A DNA stretch of 64,000 bases from Salminus brasiliensis (GCF_030463535.1 NC_132900.1:28185956-28249955), one strand, 5' to 3'. Shown: positions 22,635 to 31,717, counted from the first letter of the stretch. Made by a program: numbers and translations. Notes: generated from the letters alone by a model not told the origin.

Positions 22635-23684
22635 CATAACATTGTACAGAACACTGTATCAGAATTGCATGAATAATCTGACTCGTGTTTTTGTGGTTGT
22701 TTGCTGAAGGCTGCATTACAAGGAGTGTTTGGTGGAGCTGATTAAACAGAATGGATTAGACCCAGTGGTGCTGTTCAGTGAGCCAGAACTGCGGGCAGAA
22801 CTGGACCGCTGGAAGGTTCCCATCCCAGAAAAACAGCCTCTCGAATCAGACAGGCTCTACAGCGAACGCCTACGAAAGGTCAGACGGGCTTTGAGTTACT
22901 GTTAACTGAGACAGTGGGGTGACACTGATTTGTGGACGGATTCAGCATTTCTATTTAACTTTTTTTAATCCACTAATGCACTGTAACCCTTGGAAGTCTA
23001 AGGCCAGAGATTCTTTGATCGTTTGGAGTTCATGTTTCTTGTGAAAACATACCTTTACTCGTGTTATAGACGAGCACCTTGACCTGTTGTCATAGCCTTG
23101 TATCTCCAGATGTAAGTTACGCACAATCTGGCAAAGATGCTTTACAGTTGAACCGTATTTCTGTGCTGTATTATAATTGCAAATATGTTAAAAGAAACAT
23201 CAAATTTGATGATCCGCTCCTGTTCGTAGACTCCAGAGGGTTAAACAACACAAACGCACAAAGAGCTGTTACACACCAGAGAAAAGCCAAGGCTTTGTCA
23301 ACAAAAGAATACAATGAGCTTCTAAAACTTACTCATGTACACAACCCATTTTCTAAGTGAGTGACCTGGAATATTGCTATACTGCTTCTTGGCAATGAAA
23401 CCCCATAATTACTACATTTACATTAAAGACTGGACTGTTAACACTTCACACTGATGTACTGCTGATGCTACATTTAAATGAATGTGATGCTCTCACTTCA
23501 GATCCTGATCGAGAGGGTTGCTTTGACTCGTGTTACTGCTCCACGACTAAAGCCTACAGTTCCTCCAACCCCATCACCCTCTCCCTCTACCCCCCCAGCT
23601 GCTGGGGCTCCTTGGTACTCCGTGCTGAACCCAGGCCGAGCCATACCCGAAGACTCTCAGCTGCTGCTGCTACTCAATGACTGA
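9265..23684 (+). CDS. HOIP/RNF31-like RBR E3 ubiquitin ligase with N-terminal UEV and central RRM/NID-like domain (21 coding exons, 877 aa)
   Basis: Coding exons: 9265-9306, 12485-12575, 12734-12799, 12886-13052, 13143-13309, 14103-14191, 14336-14482, 15773-15877, 16087-16332, 16772-16863, 16947-17135, 17477-17659, 17809-17907, 19042-19131, 19422-19536, 19801-19919, 21089-21202, 21290-21356, 21582-21675, 22710-22878, 23502-23684. All introns are GT-AG, phases match throughout, and the sum is 2,634 nt ending in TGA. Domain order by residue: UEV about 15-149, Ser/Pro-rich linker 150-318, RRM/NID-like 319-402, short helical stretch 414-452, RING1 456-504, IBR 559-601, RING2 631-661, LDD-like region to about 820, and a Pro-rich tail. 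The RBR half follows human HOIP almost motif by motif, so a ubiquitin ligase using a RING-HECT hybrid mechanism is expected, possibly making linear chains (inference). The HOIP N-terminal PUB and NZF modules are absent. The ATG was chosen because it opens a short phase-0 exon in a CpG-rich region. Exon 1 is the least certain exon, as only 14 codons support it. Confidence 0.88.
9976..10409. repeat. 19-bp minisatellite, about 23 units
   Basis: The unit is ctcatccccagctccccat, with an 'ccaactcat' variant interspersed. Because 19 is not divisible by 3, all + strand frames stay open and give Pro/Ser-rich peptides with a 19-residue period. The single ancestral unit is visible in other copies of the host element (near 30,360-30,400 and 61,400-61,440), so the array grew inside the element. 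Confidence 0.92.
10513..10800. mobile_element. Small nested element with ATATTGCCC-type ends
   Basis: The left end has gggcgatatggtaaaaata and the right end reads catattgcccagctctg, an imperfect terminal inverted repeat. The same GGGCAATATGA...ATATTTTAT signature recurs at about 13,604 and 62,486. The insertion separates two halves of the family A element around it. Boundaries are approximate and the superfamily is not determined. Confidence 0.5.
11190..11475 (+). mobile_element. Partial family A non-autonomous element
   Basis: It carries the ordered landmarks cagcttgtag, 'ctagaggggtacaaagccc', 'ctggagtgatgga', 'gcagtcaaatcctc' and 'tagtggagtaaaggctgc'. It lies in the opposite orientation to the adjacent copy at 9,848-11,028. 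Its right terminal repeat was not seen. Confidence 0.6.
12485..13309 (+). CDS. UEV (ubiquitin E2 variant) domain, exons 2-5 of the RBR ligase gene
   Basis: These exons encode about residues 15-149 and resemble the TSG101/UEVLD UEV domain. Shared features are NYVF, an [17 protein letters not shown] segment, [12 protein letters not shown], and a C-terminal W-L--VLEEM helix followed by ETPLFATRP. The UEV fold is an E2 without catalysis. In TSG101 it binds ubiquitin and P(T/S)AP motifs (established knowledge). At the position of the E2 catalytic cysteine this protein has Arg113, in the context GHVRLHC. A cysteine, Cys116, lies three residues later and is off-register. It should therefore be catalytically dead as an E2. 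Exon 5 continues into a Pro/His-rich linker. Confidence 0.85.
13600..13720. mobile_element. Fragment of the ATATTGCCC-type element
   Basis: The start gagctgggcaatatgacaat followed by ATATTTTATGG and 'tgtgatacacaatatg' matches the copies near 10,513 and 62,486. It lies in intron 5 of the UEV-RBR gene. The right boundary runs into a different repeat. Confidence 0.45.
13712..13970 (+). repeat. SINE-like dispersed repeat, copy 1
   Basis: It shares ordered blocks with 53,735-54,055: atcagcagccrgagyccrara, 'ttgctctctcc-gtgggtagatg-cgctctctctct', a 'gagcgtgttgg' block, a 'ctgcagtac' block, and a 3' end with a GGGGGA/AAAAT-rich tail. It lies in intron 5 of the UEV-RBR gene. No tRNA-like head was identified. 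Confidence 0.55.
15117..15357 (-). mobile_element. tRNA-derived SINE (copy in intron 7)
   Basis: Read on the - strand it begins ggttggtgtggtgcaacaga (A-box-like), has a box-B-like GGTTCGATTCC near 15,277-15,287, and ends in the teleost SINE tail GATAAGCGTCAGGTAAATGCC...TGTAAATG. A sister copy lies at 33,089-33,318 on the + strand. Such elements are copied by LINE reverse transcriptases that recognise the shared tail (established for the class). Confidence 0.7.
15454..15506. repeat. (TA)n microsatellite
   Basis: Uninterrupted alternating TA of about 53 bp in intron 7 of the UEV-RBR gene. Confidence 0.95.
16087..16863 (+). CDS. RRM/NID-like domain, exons 9-10 of the RBR ligase gene
   Basis: Residues about 319-402 read [12 protein letters not shown], then a K-KLTIYFQ segment, then [11 protein letters not shown], then [15 protein letters not shown] and [13 protein letters not shown]. 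This order (LVS-LP-G beta strand, helix, IYFQ, GGGEV strand, V-F strand, AE-VL helix) is typical of the degenerate RRM-like folds in NMI/IFP35 (NID) and the N-termini of PARP10/PARP14. Those domains mostly act in protein interaction in interferon-linked proteins (established knowledge). That it mediates protein rather than RNA binding here is inferred. The exon join at 16332/16772 is phase 1. Confidence 0.75.
16947..19919 (+). CDS. RBR catalytic module (RING1-IBR-RING2), exons 11-16 of the RBR ligase gene
   Basis: RING1 ligands are C456, C459, C474, C476, C479, C482, C501 and C504. The short C-x-C spacing in THCSC matches HOIP, which has TSCEC at this position. IBR ligands are C559, C562, C577, C580, C585, C588, H596 and C601. 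RING2 begins DCPKC and carries GGCLHF. Its Cys645 aligns with HOIP catalytic Cys885, and His647 follows in the CLH context. RING2 then has C650, C653, C658 and C661. No zinc ligand is missing. Just before RING1, residues 414-452 (MFRTIL...[16 protein letters not shown]) look like a helical pair. This could be a remnant UBA, but it is shorter than the HOIP UBA. Confidence 0.9.
17908..19041 (+). other. Intron 13 of the UEV-RBR gene
   Basis: The 1.1-kb intron has no exon-like segment. A stretch near 18,886-18,970 (gtccattaaaaacgcctgga, then 'tcagccactgatcctg') is a fragment of the element found at 62,840-63,370. The acceptor at 19,041 is preceded by a pyrimidine-rich run. Confidence 0.5.
19997..20390 (+). 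mobile_element. Family A non-autonomous element
   Basis: The left end is gtgtccaaatgtttgtggaca. It is followed by 'cagctactttaag', 'cagttgtgcaaacgcaca', 'ctagagggatataaagcc', 'gatggtgctccatccaat' and 'ctaatcctcacagcagtg'. It lies in intron 16 of the UEV-RBR gene. The right terminal repeat is degraded. Confidence 0.65.
21089..23684 (+). CDS. LDD-like C-terminal region plus proline-rich tail, exons 17-21 of the RBR ligase gene
   Basis: Exon 17 encodes [15 protein letters not shown], which matches the HOIP linear-chain-determining domain (HHPRDCLFYLRDW in human). Exons 19-20 encode a V-EHKE...[16 protein letters not shown] segment and then [11 protein letters not shown], also as in HOIP (VIEQKEV, CGKETPAGYAGLC, HYKEYLVSLI). 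Human HOIP ends soon after the last helix. This protein instead has about 50 extra residues rich in Pro, Thr and Ser from residue 831, ending SQLLLLLND. The stop codon is at 23682-23684. The tail's function is unknown. Confidence 0.85.
21743..22214 (+). pseudogene. Deletion derivative of a Tc1-like transposon with transposase N-terminal remnant
   Basis: Both ends carry the CCATAACATTA-type motif seen in fish Tc1-like elements: atcatccataacatta at 21,755-21,770, and the inverted form 'gttatggctgatcaatgta' at 22,197-22,215. Between them the + strand frame reads KRKNLR-FDV, VMARR and [14 protein letters not shown]. These resemble the helix-turn-helix region of a Tc1 transposase and are interrupted by a stop. 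The catalytic DDE part is missing. It lies in intron 19 of the UEV-RBR gene. Confidence 0.65.
22561..22631. repeat. Compound (GT)n-(TA)n microsatellite
   Basis: About 20 bp of GT repeat is followed by about 45 bp of TA repeat, in intron 19 of the UEV-RBR gene. Confidence 0.93.
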
Positions 23685-23924
23685 GCAGACCACTTCAACC
23701 AAATGCTCACAGCGTATGTGGTCAGCACAGACCAGGTGCTGGAGAGCTGTGTCTTATTCACCAACATTCTGCCTAGGTTGGAGCTTTTTGTTGCAGAGCA
23801 GAAACCATCGCTGCATTCTCTTGTGTACATGTACAGTGAAATCTGTAAGTATTTGCACTTTGACAGTTTTTGTTCTTGTACTCCAGTTTTCCCCCCAATA
23901 TGGAAAAATATGTATGTAGTGCTG

Positions 23925-24245
23925 TAAAAGCAAGCTCGGCCTGATTTAAACTGGCGATCCTCTGATCGTAGTGACAGCGCCTTAGTCCGCCGTCCCACTC
24001 TGGGCCCTGAAATCAGCTTTAAGGAAGGGTGCTGGATGAACTATGTTCGAAAGACATCCTACATGTATGAAGAGCTCAGCCTTTTAGCTTGCTGGCCTGA
24101 TTTGAACTGGCAATCCTCGGCTCATAGTGACCGCGCCTTAATCAACTGGACCACTCAGGCTTCGAAGCCAGATGTGCAAAAGGTCAACTTTGAGGAAGGG
24201 TTCTGGATGAACTATGTTTGAATTACAGCACTACATATATGTAGG
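23925..24245 (-). mobile_element. Two tandem copies of a tRNA-derived SINE in the 3' UTR of the UEV-RBR gene
   Basis: On the - strand each unit shows an A-box-like TGGtccagttgattaaggcg block and a B-box-like GCCAGTTCAAATCAGGCC block. The blocks lie at about 24,090-24,150 and 23,938-24,000. The units are roughly 150 bp apart, and each is flanked by 'ggatgaactatgtt' (24,034 and 24,206). They lie between the stop codon and the candidate poly(A) signal, so they should be transcribed in the mRNA. Confidence 0.6.
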
Positions 24246-24865
24246 ATGTCTAAGCAAGCTCAGCGTTTAGCTTGCTGATAAGTGGGAGGTAGAACAATAT
24301 GGGTTTATGTCATTTTACCATAACCCTGGTGCATGGACATGTAGTAGAAAATTACAATAAGTTTTATAGGATTTGAACTAGAATTCAATTCTCTGATCCT
24401 TTTTTTAAATCCAATGTGGAGTACAGGTCCAAACCCACAAAATACTTACTGTCCTCATACTTACACTTTTTACCATTTTAACAAGTGTTAAAGTGGTTTA
24501 ATATTAAGGACACAGTGAAGCACGCTGATCTGAATCATGACATATTGATTCACACAGGTGCGCTTACTCTGCTTTAGCACTTAAAACCACAGTGAAGCAC
24601 TTATGTTAGAGTAACTCCTAATTTTCCAGATCTGCAGGTGTTTTCTATTAAGCTGTTTTTTTATTTCATCATTTTAGAGAGTAACTGTGCTCTGTTTTAA
24701 TGTAAGTAGTTATTTGTTAAGTCATGTGCATGAATGCAGTTTTAATAAGCACAGGAATGCACTTTTTGATGTGGTGTTATAAAAATAATAATGATGCTGA
24801 GTGCTGCAGTGAAAACCATTTAAAAACAACACTAATATAACTTTAACTTTGTGAATAACTGTGAA

Positions 24866-24880
24866 AATAAAATGTTTATT
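24866..24880. terminator. Bidirectional poly(A) signal of two convergent genes
   Basis: A + strand AATAAA lies at 24,866-24,871. Four bases later comes TTTATT (24,875-24,880), which is AATAAA on the - strand. The first would end the UEV-RBR transcript, giving a 3' UTR of about 1.2 kb. The second would end impa1, giving a 3' UTR of about 0.25 kb. The assignment is inferred from motif and position. Confidence 0.5.
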
Positions 24881-25132
24881 TTTTCTACCATGTGTCTTTC
24901 ACAATGTGCCAAATAAGCTTTCCAAAATGATAAATAACTGGATTCACCTTACAAAATACCAAAAATTCAGACTAGATAGATTCTTCTATGTTTAAAACCT
25001 CTAAACACTGACTTTCCTGTCAAAATGCAAATCAACCCCCGTGTTGTATAAAATTCTTGAACACCTGGTTATTGTTCCTCACGAGCAAAATAACAAGGAC
25101 AGCATTCAGTGAATTAATCACAGAGTCACTGA

Positions 25133-27028
25133 TTAGTCGAGAGGCGCGTCGTCCCGGACAGCAGGATACGGCTCCAGCTCTTTGACAATTCTTGCAGCGA
25201 TTGTCTTGTTGTTGGCTGCAATGATTCTCCTAGACATCAGGTCCATTGGTCCTCCTGCAGCGTGGTCACATTAAGAGCTTTCCTTAAAACAATACTGGTT
25301 GATTCTGACAGTCAGTTTTAGAAGTGCTACCTAGCTGAATCTCCTTAGCCTAAATGTTGTCAATCAGCCAAAACCTGTTAGTTTCTCAAACTACAAACGG
25401 TATCAAACACATAATGGAAGCGAATTAGCACTCAGTACAAGCTCTGTAGGAGTTTTTATGACCCACTCTAAAATGGGTGGCAGTAGGAACCATCCTGAAG
25501 CTTGTATATTTTCTAGACCTTTGTCTCTTACTGATTACATTTTGGGTACAAAGGAACAGATGACTGGATGGACAGATGATACAACCTGACTGCAGACTTT
25601 TTGATCTCACCAGTCCCTCTGGTCCATAAATGGAGACTAGACTGGGAAAACTAAGCAGCCCATTCTGCCAAAGGCTTCACTATCCCTCTGGTCAGTCTAC
25701 AGCATTTTAACTCCACCTATTTATACTGAACTTAGGAGGAGTGTTTCAGTCCGGACTGCACATCCAATCAGAACAACCCATTTCCCCTGGAGAGGGACCT
25801 TCCTGTAGGTTTCCGCTCATCCCATTCAGCCAATCAAGCACTTCAGGAGGCAGTAATTAGTTAGATCAGGTGTGATCAATTAGTGTTGGATCTGTAAGAA
25901 GATCTGCATGAAGGTCACTCTCCAGGAGCAGGGTTAAAGGCCACTGCTCCAAGTCTAAAGGTACAGCCTGTTTAATTCTTAAGGGCTAAAGAGAGGTTGG
26001 ATGGTGGTCATTTAGAGAGGACTGGTGATTAGTTTGGACACATAATCTAATTTCTAATGTGAACCTCGGGAACATTTTAAATGTTAGAATCTGAAAAGCA
26101 AAGGAACACACGCTGAACATTATGACTGAAATAAAATAAGAAGGGAGAGGGAGCTACTCTTGGCATATTCTAGCCTGAACTAATTCTGGATTCAGTTTGG
26201 TTCTTTTTTTAATTGGATTTTAAAACGCTGCACTTAGAAGCCTGTTCTTACCCTCCAAGTCCATGAGGACTCCTCCTGCCTCCTCCACAATGACCGCGGC
26301 AGCTGCGACGTCCCAGCAGTGAATCCCGATCTCGTAGTACGCCTCCACACAGCCAGCAGCAACCAAACACATGTTTATCGCAGCCGAACCGGCACCGCGC
26401 AACCTTAAGAGAGCGAGAGAGGAAAGCGAGAGAAGGATGAGCATGTATTCTGTCTTAATAGCCATATCTGTCATATTTAGTCACTGTTCCATAAAACGTA
26501 GCACTGTTGGCATATGGAAAACCAGACAGTTTCTTTAAGCTCAGCATTAACAGTACATTCTATTACACAGATTCATATTCAGGCCAGATTCCTACATGTA
26601 CTGAAGATTTACAGTGTCATTAAAAGGAAATGGTGTCATAGTAACATGTAAACGAGGATTTTACAGGAGCTTTTACCGCTTCCATAATTCTGCCACTACG
26701 TCTCTTCTCGTTTGCATTCACCACTACAGATTAATAAACCACACAGTCATGCACAAAAAATCCATGTGGATGAACCGGACGGTACATGACCAAAGATGAA
26801 GCCAATGAATCTGCTTCTGAGTATTTTTTCCAGCAATTTGTTAATATTGTGAAAATATGTGGAGGTTACTGTTACATTTAATATGATACTGATTATTATT
26901 TTTAATATAAATTCTGTTTCCTTTTTTTCTTTTATTAAGAATCAGTGGCCTAATGTTCAGCTTGTGTTCCTGTGCTTCTAAGATTTTAAAAAGCGTCATG
27001 CATTCACATGATTTGTTTTTATTAGCTG

Positions 27029-27083
<55 letters not shown>

Positions 27084-29586
27084 CTCAAATATGGTAGCGT
27101 TAAACAGGCAGCACCACACCGATTGCCACACATTTTGCATCCTATAGAACCATTACTACTGCTAAGTTTTAATAATCTGGCCTGTAGTTTATAAAACAGG
27201 CATCTGTGATTCTATATTTCGAGAAAACTGCTCTCCATTATTTCCACTAAAATCATTTGTGGGATTACTGCAGTTTTGTTTTGTTAGCTTCTCTCAAACA
27301 TCCCCTTTAATTAATCAGCCTGTAAGCAAGACTTTGAGTTTGGGCTCAAATGACTCATTTAATTTAGCAGCAGATAGATCTACTGTTGCGTAGCTGCTGC
27401 TAACTACTTCTATCCAGACAAACCGTGTGAGTTAATGGCCAGGCACTGTAATGCTAATGTAAGCACTGTGTGTGTGTGTGTGTATCTGTGTGTTAGTTTG
27501 AGACAGAATGTGTGACACACCCGTGCACTGGCAAACACAGAATCTTCCTCATGTTGGAGAAAATCTTGTCCACCACTTCAGGATCTCTGTTTGAGCCGAA
27601 CTCTGTGGCAATGATTGACTGATTGATCTCTGAAACAAAATAAGGATCATTCAGGTTCAAACTTCTACATCTTTTAAATGGTACCATATAACTGTATTCA
27701 AGTGTACACTAAGAATTACAGCCTTTTTAACACAACCCCTACATTACACAAGATCAAAAGTAATTGGACTGAGTAAATTGACTAAACTGACTGATGACCA
27801 GCAGTTTCATGACCAGGTGTGGCCCATGTTCTTTGGACAGATGACCAGGACTAATTTGTACCAGAATGATGGGAAGAGAAGAACATACTGGGGGCACGAG
27901 CATGGACATGTTTGGCTACCAATTGAACTGGATCACTTGTGTTTATTGATGCTCAGATAAAGTAAAACCCTGAAAAACTGATAGGTCAGCACTTTAGAGT
28001 ACAGACTATGACTCTGACCATGCTGTAAATCCAGCTCAAGAGATTCTGGTTTTAAATCTTTAAAACTCAAAAAAGACTACGAACATAATCCAAATCTTTC
28101 TGCACCCGTTCAGAGAACAGAGCCAACATGACAAAAACTGTGTCTCTGTCCAATTACTTGACCTGACTGTATACGTGTTTCTGTACGCCGCACATTTTGG
28201 AATAAGCACTGACCTTTCTGGTCCGACACCTGGAGAGGTTCTCCATTGCAGAATGCTCCCTTCCCCCGCCGTGCCGTGTACATCTTATCCTCCATACAGC
28301 TGTACACCACACCAAACTCTAACTGCAGGACAAGCACAAACACTGCACTTTAGACCAGCTGAATAACAGCATATATAAAATCAATGCGTAATATACCTAA
28401 TATAGCGTCGCTGTCATGCAAAAACCTCGAATCTCTTTTTTTGGCATTTTTCGCTTTTTGACATTATGCAAATCAGGCAGTTTTTTTACAGTGTATAAAT
28501 ATAAATGTGGACATATTAAAAAGTCTCTTACCTTTTTATCAACAGCAAAGCCAATACAAACAGCAACGAAAGGGTACCTGCAGCAGAAAAGCTCAGTCAG
28601 CTCGTCACACTGTAAAGACAGTCCATGTAAAAACACATGTAACGGCCTCTAAGGCCATGTTGGTGTAGAACTGGGATGATTGCAGCACCCGTGCACAAAA
28701 TTAGTGGTTCCGTCCACCGGGTCAACGATCCAGGTTGGATTGTCTGATAGAACACAAGGCTGCCCAGCAGCCACTGACTCCTCACCAATAAAGCTAAAAC
28801 AGACAGGAGACAGTAGTTAAAATACCAGATGCCATTTAAATACAGTAAAACCAGGTCTGAGTAAACACAGTACAGCAGAAAGCTTCAGTACAGAGTAAGA
28901 GTGGGACTGACGGTCACGATACCCATGATTCGGGAACTTCTCCTTCACAGAAGCAATGATCAGCTGCTCCACTTTCTGGTCAGTTTTAGTGACCAGGTCC
29001 ACCGAGGAGCTTTTGCACATGATCTTCATGTCATTCTGCAGAGCGTCCCTGACAATCTGTGTGTATAAAAATGAAGGAAAGAGCCAAGTGTGCTGATCAA
29101 CCATAACATTAAAGCCCAATATTGCGCAGGTCGCTGTGTCGAAGCATGCGACTCCAGACAACACAGCATTAACTGCATTCACTCCCTATGAGCCTTGGTC
29201 CCGCGAGACCCTCTCACCAGTTCATCGGTTGTTCTTTCTTGAAGCCCTTTTGGCAGGTACTGACCACTGCATTCCTGCCTGATGTTTCTGACCCAGTCAG
29301 TCGTCCAGCCATTAGTCGTATGGCTCTTGTCAAAGTTTTCAGCTTCTAACACCAACATTAACATCCTCTTCAAGAACTGACTGTTCACTTGCTGCCTGAC
29401 ATGTAGATCCCACCCCTTGACAGCTGCCATTGTGACCAGATAATCAGTCCGACCCGATTATTAGTGAAAGGGAAATGATGTTTTATTCTTCTTTAAAGAC
29501 TGTACACAAACAAACACCCCTACCTCTCCCGCCTTCCGGGCCACAGTCACAGCGTGGTCCATGACCTCTTGCCAAAGATCAGGCAT
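25133..29586 (-). CDS. impa1: Inositol monophosphatase 1 (8 coding exons, 279 aa)
   Basis: Coding exons in transcript order: 29586-29524, 29056-28923, 28793-28689, 28577-28532, 28322-28214, 27629-27521, 26403-26252, 25254-25133. All introns are GT-AG and phases match; the total is 840 nt ending TAA. The protein is 279 aa (human 277) and starts [13 protein letters not shown]. Metal and catalytic residues are intact: Glu70 in GEES, Asp90 and Asp93 in [10 protein letters not shown], and Asp220 in HCWDVA. Residue numbers coincide with human IMPA1. The enzyme is cytosolic, Mg-dependent and Li-sensitive. It hydrolyses inositol monophosphates to inositol in the phosphatidylinositol cycle (established for the family). 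A splice acceptor 30 nt upstream of the ATG (exon start 29,616) indicates an untranslated first exon further upstream. Intronic Tc1-like remnants are noted separately. Confidence 0.95.
26405..27520 (-). other. impa1 intron with (TA)n tract
   Basis: The 1.1-kb intron between the sixth and seventh coding exons carries a (TA)n tract at 27,030-27,080. A (GT)n run follows at about 27,468-27,482. No other coding segment was recognised. Confidence 0.55.
27030..27080. repeat. (TA)n microsatellite
   Basis: Uninterrupted alternating AT of about 51 bp in an impa1 intron. Confidence 0.95.
27740..28170 (+). pseudogene. Internally deleted Tc1-like transposon remnant
   Basis: The left end reads gatcaaaagtaattggact, and the inverted counterpart 'tgtccaattacttgacc' lies near 28,147-28,163. 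The + strand between them encodes a short peptide, MFFGQM then [13 protein letters not shown]. It resembles the segment around the second catalytic Asp of a Tc1-like transposase (LF-DET...NDGKRRVW type). The element is too short to encode an enzyme and is frame-broken. It lies in the impa1 intron between coding exons 5 and 6. Confidence 0.55.
29091..29462 (-). pseudogene. Deletion derivative of a CCATAACATTA-type Tc1-like element filling impa1 intron 1
   Basis: The left end has atcaaccataacatta at 29,096-29,111. The body matches the copies at 3,986-4,345, 21,743-22,214 and 59,985-60,400: 'aggtactgaccactgcat', 'cctgatgttt', 'gactgttcacttgctgcctg' and 'tgtagatccca'. It occupies most of the 467-bp intron between the first two coding exons of impa1. 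Confidence 0.6.
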
Positions 29587-30165
29587 CTTGCCCCAAAGCA
29601 GTTTCCCTTTTTAAACCTGTAAAAAAACACAGCAGTTAGACTTAAAGCTTCTCAGCAATGTGAATCAAACACTCCTACCAGCAGCGCCAGCCATCAAACA
29701 TGCCGCAGCTGATCAGCAGCAGAAGCTCATAAATCCATTACCACAAAAGATCAACAGCCCTGAAGGCCAGGCAGTTTTCCCCTCCGTTATTCCTTATAAA
29801 GTGATTTTCCTAAACATACTTCGCTGTGCGTCACCTGCTCGGTCTCTGGGGTCCCTAATGGGCTGAAGTCAGTCAGCCACACACTGCTGGCCTCCACGCT
29901 CCGCTTGCGACCCTCTGCAGCTCATAACCCTGAGCGCAAACGGCACAGCTCGAAGAAATCTGTCCCATCCATTACAGAAAAGCCTCTCCGCTCGCCCTGA
30001 ATCCGAGCTGGCAGCAGTAACGTGAGCCGAGTCAAGTCTAATCTGTATGTGAAAATCAGATCGAGAGTCTGTCTGCCTGCCACTGCTTTATCCCACACGA
30101 CGCGGACAGACGTGGGAGCCGATTCTGTCCAGTGCTGGTCATCCTCTAACAATTATCTGCAAAAT

Positions 30166-30478
30166 GCACCATATGGACCAAAGTATTGGGACACCTGCTC
30201 ATTGACTGATTCTTCTGAAATCAGGCTTCTGCTGGAGTAACTGTCTCTACTGTCCAGGGAAGGCTTTCTGCTAGATTGTGAGGCATTGCTGTGAGGATTT
30301 GATTGCATTCAGCGACAACAGCACTGATCAAGAGTGAGATCAGGCCTCAGGCCTCCACTCCGCCCCACCTCACCCCAAACTCCCCAGCTCATCCCAAAAG
30401 ACAGAGCACATCTAAAATGTCCAAAATGCTGTGAACACTCCTTATTAGGAGTTCCACATACAGGGCTTCTAATGCGCA

Positions 30479-30521
<43 letters not shown>

Positions 30522-30790
30522 CTTATATAGCCTCCATTAAAAAAGCACTGCAACAACAAAGAGACGATGGCATTAGGGGTATAAACTGTGACTGGACTGT
30601 GAATCAGACTAGCATCAGTACCTGAGCTCACTGATGCTCTCTTTTTGGTTGAATGCAGTCAGATCCTCACAGCAATGTTCCAAAATCTTACGTAAAGCCC
30701 AGAAGAGAAGAGTTATTGAAGAACAAGCCCCTTGGATTTTGGAAGAAACATTGTACCAGCATGTGTCTGCAAACCTTTGGCCACATAATG
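30166..30790. mobile_element. Two head-to-head pieces of family A elements
   Basis: The left piece (30,166 to about 30,400) reads inward from atggaccaaagtattgggac in the - orientation. The right piece (about 30,530-30,790) carries 'aaaaaagcactgc', 'gggtataaac', 'gaatgcagtcagatcctcac' and 'gtctgcaaacctttgg' in the + orientation. A (CA)n tract at 30,481-30,520 lies between them. The arrangement could be a nested insertion or a rearranged copy. Confidence 0.5.
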
Positions 30791-30852
30791 AAGAAGCTGG
30801 AGGTACGGAGATGTTCCACTGGGTTCATATTTGCAAGTGATCGTTGTTTGCA

Positions 30853-31072
30853 TCCAGGACAAGCAGCTGCAGGACCTTTTTTCACTGGAAGTGTTTGTCT
30901 GCTGAAAACCGGAGCGTTTGGATTTCCACGGGCTGCAGCAGGAGCTGAGGGGCGTCTACAAAATGCACTACACAGTAAAGATGCAGGAGATGATCAGCAG
31001 GGAGGAAAATCAGTGCACGCTTTATTAAACACAAATTGAGCCTTAAGAGCCACAGTCGTCCTTTTAGCAGCC
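30853..31072 (+). repeat. Right-reading arm of an inverted duplication
   Basis: Beginning at tccaggacaagcagct, this segment is similar to the reverse complement of 32,101-32,272. Shared blocks are 'ctggaagtgtttgtctg', 'gcgtctacaaaatgcact', 'acacagtaaagatgcag', 'aattgagcct' and 'cctttttagca'-like sequence. This arm has about 40 extra bases near 30,995-31,035. It is not a recognised element or exon. Confidence 0.65.
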
Positions 31073-31196
31073 AGGTTTTAATAATTACTGTTCTGCTACA
31101 ACAACAAAAATACTCCAACAGACCAGACAACCAAATTCACCATTAGTGCTGGACACAGATAGATTTTGGCCTCTGCCTTTAACCCATCCGTGCAGT

Positions 31197-31198
<2 letters not shown>

Positions 31199-31247
<49 letters not shown>
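31199..31247. repeat. (CA)n microsatellite
   Basis: Uninterrupted CA repeat of about 49 bp. It sits inside a SINE-like segment (31,145-31,320) whose end resembles the 'ggagcag-gagggttaa' block also seen at 61,020-61,150. Confidence 0.9.
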
Positions 31248-31249
<2 letters not shown>

Positions 31250-31422
31250 GACATGTGAACATGTCCGGAGCAGTGGGCAGCCAATGCTGTGGCACCAGGG
31301 GAGCAGAGAGGGTTAAAAATGTGCCCAAAAATGTGACATTACATACATAACATTAATTACAGTAGTTGGACTCAACAGATTGAATTATTTGAAAGTCATG
31401 TGGTTTCTACGTTTCGCTTAGT

Positions 31423-31717
<295 letters not shown>

